A stretch of DNA of 64,000 nt from Anaeramoeba flamelloides (lineage: Eukaryota; Metamonada; Anaeramoebidae), in NCBI GenBank assembly GCA_027625915.1, contig JANTQA010000036.1:4707501-4771500 (forward strand), given 5' to 3'. Below, one piece after another: positions 59,461 through 64,000 of this stretch. The position numbers were made by a program, and so were the translations under genes. The notes beneath the pieces were generated by a model. It was given only the letters and a program-made list of their open reading frames with translations. It did not search any database and was not told the origin of the DNA. Position 1 is the first letter of the stretch, and each line of letters opens with the position of its first letter.

Positions 59461-62400
59461 TTAACAAGGGTAATAAATTTTTTGTTCTCCACCAGAGAGG
59501 TAGACGTCAAATTTGTTATTTTGAACAGTGATAGTATCAGAATTTGGATAAAAAAGATTGCAAATCTTTTGACCATTGTTATATGGATGATAGGTGATTG
59601 TTCGATGTTCTTTCCCACCGTTTGAGCCAACATTTGTGAGTGCCACGAATACTTTTCCTCTCGAGAAGGCATAAAAGTTGTCATCGCTATATCTTTGGAT
59701 TTGTTCTTGTTGTGAGAATTTTTGAGATTTTCGAAATTCGACAACTGTCTTGGTGAACTTATAAAGATCGGTATTTGTGTTATAACCAGATCTCCACAAA
59801 TCTTCACGGCAGTATGGATCGCTACCACCATTGAAGCCCTGTTCGGTACCGTAATAGTAAACTGGGATTCCTACGGATGTTAACATGTATGTAAGTGCGG
59901 ATTTTAATAATTGGTGATCGCCCTGGGATGCGAGGAAACGAGCATTATCATGATTGTCCAAGAAGGATCCCAATAAGGTAAGATCTGAGAATGAGCTGTA
60001 TGCCTTCATTTGGTTTTGGATTTGGTTCATGGACTGTTGCTTTCCAAAGACGCTATCGAGGGTGAACTTCATTGGGTAACTAAAAACACCATCAAGAACG
60101 CTTTGATATTGGGATACATACCCTACATTGCCATTGAATACCTCTCCAAGTGTATAGACACCTGCGTGGCTCCTGTAATCAGCCCAAAACCATTTTGGTA
60201 CTTCTGGGACAGTATCCAAGCGCACACCATCAAAGCCATATTCTTGAATGATATCCCCGATCCATTTATAGAGTGTGTCCTTCACAAAGCCATTTTCTTG
60301 TGCAAGATCTGGTAAGTTTGCTAATCGACAGTTTTCCACTTGGTTTTGATTATTCCAATCATTGATTTGGCAATCGCCATGATAATGTGAGCCTTGATTG
60401 AAAGGGTTGTTTTGAGATGGGTTGCCTCCAGATGGGCCGACATGATTATTTACAACATCAACCATAACAGCAATTCCTTTGGAATGACATGCATTAACAA
60501 AAGCTTTTAAATCATCTGAAGATCCAAAGTGATCATTTAATTTATATAAATCATCAAACCAATATCCATGATAACCTTTAATTTTTTTGTTTTTTTTTTT
60601 TTTTTTGATATATTTTATATATATTTAAAAATTGCAGGATTTTTTTTTAGATGTTTGAAACATTTGAAGAATTAGACTTTTTCCAAAAATCTCTCAAATT
60701 TTAAAAATATTATCATTATTGAAAAAGTATATTGGAAACTTGATATCAGAAAAATTGTTTTTATATAGTAGAGTATTCTTCATTCGAAAGTTTTTTTTTG
60801 AGTTTTTTTTTTTTAGTTTTTTTTTTTTAGTTTTTTTTTTTAATATTAATATCAATCTAAAATGAATCCAATATAATTTGCCAATTTGATAGTTTATTTG
60901 AATATCTTTATTTATCATTATAAAGATATATTGATTAAAAATGCATGTTTCCAATTATTTAATGGAATATTTTTAGTTTAATTTCCCTAAATCATGTTTT
61001 ATCAAAATGAGTAATGTGTTGAAAAAACAATGAAGATTATTTACGGATAAATTAATTAAATACCAAAATTATCATTGAGTCAGATTAAAAAAAATACTTT
61101 GAGAGGACATTTTGGCCACCAGTGTATTTTCTTTTATAATAATAAATAAATAGATATATTTTTTTGGATCCAATTGGTTTCTTGTTTTGTTGTAAAATAA
61201 GATACGATCTATCTAATCTTAATATTAGTTATTTTTTAAATAGTATTCTTTTGACAAACATACTAAAGATATTCTTATCAAAAAAAAAAAACAAATAATA
61301 AACCAATGGTTAAAATATTATTTTTTATATTCGAATCGCCAATATATGACAATAAAATTAATTGATCAAGATTAAATCTAATCATTTTCAAAATAGTAAT
61401 TATGTAAATGGTTATTATACACTTTTAAAGAAAAAAAAAACCAAAAAATTGTATTGGTGTTTATTACAGTCTATCCAGAGCTACCGTCAATTTTTTTAAA
61501 AATCTATATGAACATCAAAATTTGATATTGAAAAAATTTCACGGTAGCCTTGGAACAGCTGTAACTATTTATGTAAGATATTTTAGAATTTTTTTTTGTT
61601 TCATTTGTCCTTTTCAGATTAATATAATAAAATCTGTAATTTTTTTCAAAAGAAATTCCGAATATTTTCAAATACTTGTATTATTTTGAATTGGTATTCT
61701 TTCTTTTATTAATTTTTAATTGAAATTTTTATTTTGTCGTTGAATTGCCTGAATGGAAATAAAATAAAGAATTATGAAATATAATTTACCTCCTTGAGAA
61801 TTATGTACAATAGGCGAAATCCAAATCTATAAAATATTGATAATAAGAATAAGAATAAGGATAAAAATATTAGTAATAATTGAAATTAGTCAGGGGATTA
61901 GTTTTGTTGGTTAAAACGAAATTTTAAGAAAAAAAAAAAAAAAGTTATTTTCAAAAAGATCAAAATTTTCATTTGGCTTTCCAAAAAATCCCATCCCAAT
62001 TATTAAAATAAATCTGTAAATTTTACATTTCTAATTGGGACATTAATTATTTACTGTTGAGAGAAAAATGTTGGACACAGAAAAATGGTTGGACAGCAAT
62101 TTTATTTGGGAACCTTACTAAAAATGATTTTTAATTTCAATCGTTTGTGAAATAACTAAAGAAAATAACAATAATCTACTTATTAGAATAACGGTTAATG
62201 TGATTCTACTTTTTCAAAAGCTTATCTCTTATTGCCTAAAGCAAGTTTAAAAATTACCATTTTCAGAATTAAGAGTAAACTTTACTACAACTTGGATTTT
62301 TGTTCAAATAGCATGATCTACTTTAGTTACCAATCATTCAAATGAGTATTCTACACACACCACAGATTAATGAACTTGTAACGCCTTTAAACCTGGATTT

Positions 62401-63792
62401 AGATAAAAGTCACCGAGTTATCAATAGGATTTGATTTTCAATTTTACTAATGTTCTCAATTAAAAATGGTGTCCAACCATTTTTCGGTGTCCAACATTTT
62501 TCTCTCAACAGTTAAGCTTATTTATTCAAATAAAAAATTTGAAATTTTACAAGAATTTGCAACATTAATTGAAAATGAAAATTTAAGAGGTATAATTACA
62601 AAATCTTATTTTGGAAAGCTGAATAAAAATTTTGTAACTTGAATTTTTTAACAAATAGTAACTATTTTCCTCTTTTTAATCTTTCCAATTCGATTCCAAT
62701 CAATTTCTGAAATATGTTCACCGTCAAACTGTTTTCGTTTAGTTGTTCTTAATTTTTATAAATACCATTTTGAACTCTTGGCTTTAATTCATTTCAGAAA
62801 AATTTTCTTAGCATATTTGTTCTTTAGGGTAAATTCAAAAATGTTCATCCAATTTTTAGTCCAAGTTTTCTTATTTTTAAATCTGATAACTTTGATAAAA
62901 AGACTTTTAAAAAATTCCATTTGTAGCAAATATTGAAAGTCAACTAATTTACACTTGTTTGTTTTAATTTCGATCAGTAAAATTCCAAATTCAAAACATG
63001 TTGACAAATTTTAAATAAAACGAAATTGAACCAAAAAGTTAGAAACATTTTGTTTTTGAATTTATCCGTATTTTCTCAATTGTGAAAAAGAAATTTCTGA
63101 CTAAAAACACAAAAAATGATTAGTTGGTGAGTTTTAAATTTTGAATTCAATTTTTTATTGTCTTTTATTTTCTTTTTTGTTTTTGAAAAAGGTAAAAACA
63201 AAAAAAAAAAAAAAAGTCTTCAAGATCTTTTCTAATGTACAACAAAAATGGAAAAAATTGAAAGGTATGTCAAAGTTTTTGTTTAACTTTAGTTTTGGTG
63301 TTAAGAGTAAACTAAATTCTCAATTTTTACAAACCGGTAAAAAAAAAAAAAGAGGAAGAAAAAAAGTTTAAAAATATCCAGTTTTAAAATTAAAAAGACA
63401 AAAATGTTTTCAATGATCTATTTTAAACAGATTTCAAACTTGAGTGGACTTATTTTTAAGTCAAATATTAATAACTTTTTTTTTTTCTACTTTTTTCATA
63501 CATTTTGCTGGTTTTGAGCATAAAAAAAATTAGGAAAAAGATAAAAATTTTTGAAAAAAGGTAATGTAATTACAGCATTAAATCCCATTCCAGTAATATA
63601 GTCAAGATGGTCAATGGCAGCTCGATAATTTCCACCACAATAGTCACCTAGGTTACCACATGCATTATTTGAACCAGAAGCAAAACGATCAGTTAATAAT
63701 TGGTAGATAATCCTATCTTCGGACCATTGCCTTGGTGAAAGGCTATGTGCAACAACAATAAACAAAAAGAAAAAAATATAGGCTAATTTCAT
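59461..63792 (-). CDS. secreted alpha-amylase (GH13, fungal Taka-amylase type)
   Basis: Exons 63792-63574, 61826-61790 and 60575-59461 give about 456 residues. The enzyme cleaves internal alpha-1,4 bonds of starch and glycogen. MKLAYIFFFLFIVVAHS is a signal peptide. SEDRIIYQLLTDRFA, CGNLGDYCGGNYRAAIDHLD and GFNA/IWISPIVHNSQG/GYHGYW are family signatures that run in frame across both introns. Conserved regions are DVVNNH (125-130), GFDGVRLDT with nucleophile Asp206, LGEVF with acid/base Glu230 and FLDNHD with Asp295. The C-terminal domain ends in KIYYPC, so the protein looks complete. Exon 2 is a 37-bp microexon carrying the IWISPIV strand. Introns are 1747 and 1214 bp and hold inverted-repeat elements. 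Secretion suggests extracellular or food-vacuole digestion. Confidence 0.95.
61467..61561. mobile_element. 95-bp miniature TIR element in amylase intron 2
   Basis: Arms CAGTCTATCCAGAGCTACCG and, inverted, CAGCTGTTCCAAGGCTACCG, with TA outside both ends (61465-61466 and 61562-61563). Almost the whole unit is hairpin. It could be a minimal Tc1/mariner-type MITE. Confidence 0.65.
62054..62511. mobile_element. TIR element with TTA target duplication (family H) in amylase intron 1
   Basis: Sixty-bp arms: CTGTTGAGAGAAAAATGTTG then GACACAGAAAAATGGTTGGA on the left, and CTGTTGAGAGAAAAATGTTG then GACACCGAAAAATGGTTGGA inverted on the right. TTA directly flanks both sides (62051-62053 and 62512-62514). 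A 3-bp TWA duplication is the pattern of PIF/Harbinger-type MITEs. The 458-bp interior is non-coding. Confidence 0.75.
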
Positions 63793-64000
63793 TTTGTCGA
63801 CTTAAAAATCCAGTGAAAAAAAAATAAATAGAAATTTGGAAGAAATTATGTTCAAAAGGAGTTTTTGTTCTAAACGTTTTTGTTGGTCGGAAAAGATTGT
63901 AGTCTTGAAATTTTCAATTTCTGAACTATTTTTGGAAAATAAATGGAAAAATCTTTTTCAAAAAGTTGAAAAGTCCAAAATGTTACAATCCAAGTTTGTT
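63793..64000. other. upstream flank of the amylase gene
   Basis: Presumed promoter/5' UTR of the minus-strand amylase. No defined motif recognised. Confidence 0.4.

Noticed and set aside
59391-59831. 146-aa minus-strand frame overlapping the amylase
   Set aside because: A shifted shadow of the amylase coding frame, which has all catalytic motifs.
62789-63007. 72-aa minus-strand frame in amylase intron 1
   Set aside because: Lies wholly in an intron of a well-supported gene. No recognisable domain, composition like the intron.
1-64000. tRNA, rRNA, CRISPR arrays, LTR elements or reverse-transcriptase genes
   Set aside because: I found no cloverleaf with a GTTCRANNC arm in context, no rRNA-like block, no regular spacer-repeat array and no reverse-transcriptase or integrase motif. 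Reading by eye can miss single tRNAs.

Overview
This is nuclear DNA from a very AT-rich, intron-containing microbial eukaryote. Coding islands of moderate GC sit in A/T homopolymer-rich spacer, introns run GTA...AG, and several proteins carry KE-, N- or Q-rich tracts. A VWA/alpha-kinase protein, a secreted fungal-type alpha-amylase and a giant repeat-built surface protein suggest a free-living amoeboid protist, for example an anaeramoebid (Anaeramoeba-like) or amoebozoan. That placement is inference; no rRNA gene is present to test it.

Layout. 476-970 (-) encodes a small 2H-phosphoesterase-like protein. 6919-9856 (+) encodes a VWA + alpha-kinase protein whose second exon completes a linker-histone (H1/H5) globular domain, an unusual fusion. 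15424-23260 (+) encodes a secreted protein of about 2461 residues with seven propeller-like N-terminal repeats and 19 cadherin/Ig-like repeats. 30290-35114 (+) is a long leucine-rich-repeat gene resembling the LKB1-interacting protein STK11IP, read in three frames across poly-A runs. 38653-43282 (+) is the AP-1 clathrin adaptor gamma subunit. 47066-47839 (+) is an unrecognised basic protein. 54081-55104 (-) is a 277-residue coiled-coil protein. 59461-63792 (-) is a GH13 alpha-amylase with a 37-bp microexon.

Spacers and two large introns hold many short, non-coding, terminal-inverted-repeat elements in at least seven families, most flanked by TA and one by TTA. Two alignable copies of a probable RNA gene lie about 41 kb apart (3182-3341 and 44013-44157). 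Each has a conserved upstream block, a TATA box about 25 bp before the conserved body, similar predicted hairpins and a T-run terminator. I could not assign them to a known RNA family.

The genes do not form an obvious pathway. They look like ordinary dispersed eukaryotic loci: membrane traffic (AP-1), extracellular digestion (amylase), surface contact (giant repeat protein), signalling or chromatin (VWA-kinase-H15) and cytoskeleton or scaffold (coiled coil, LRR). The items most worth a second look are the kinase-linker-histone fusion and the duplicated structured RNA gene.
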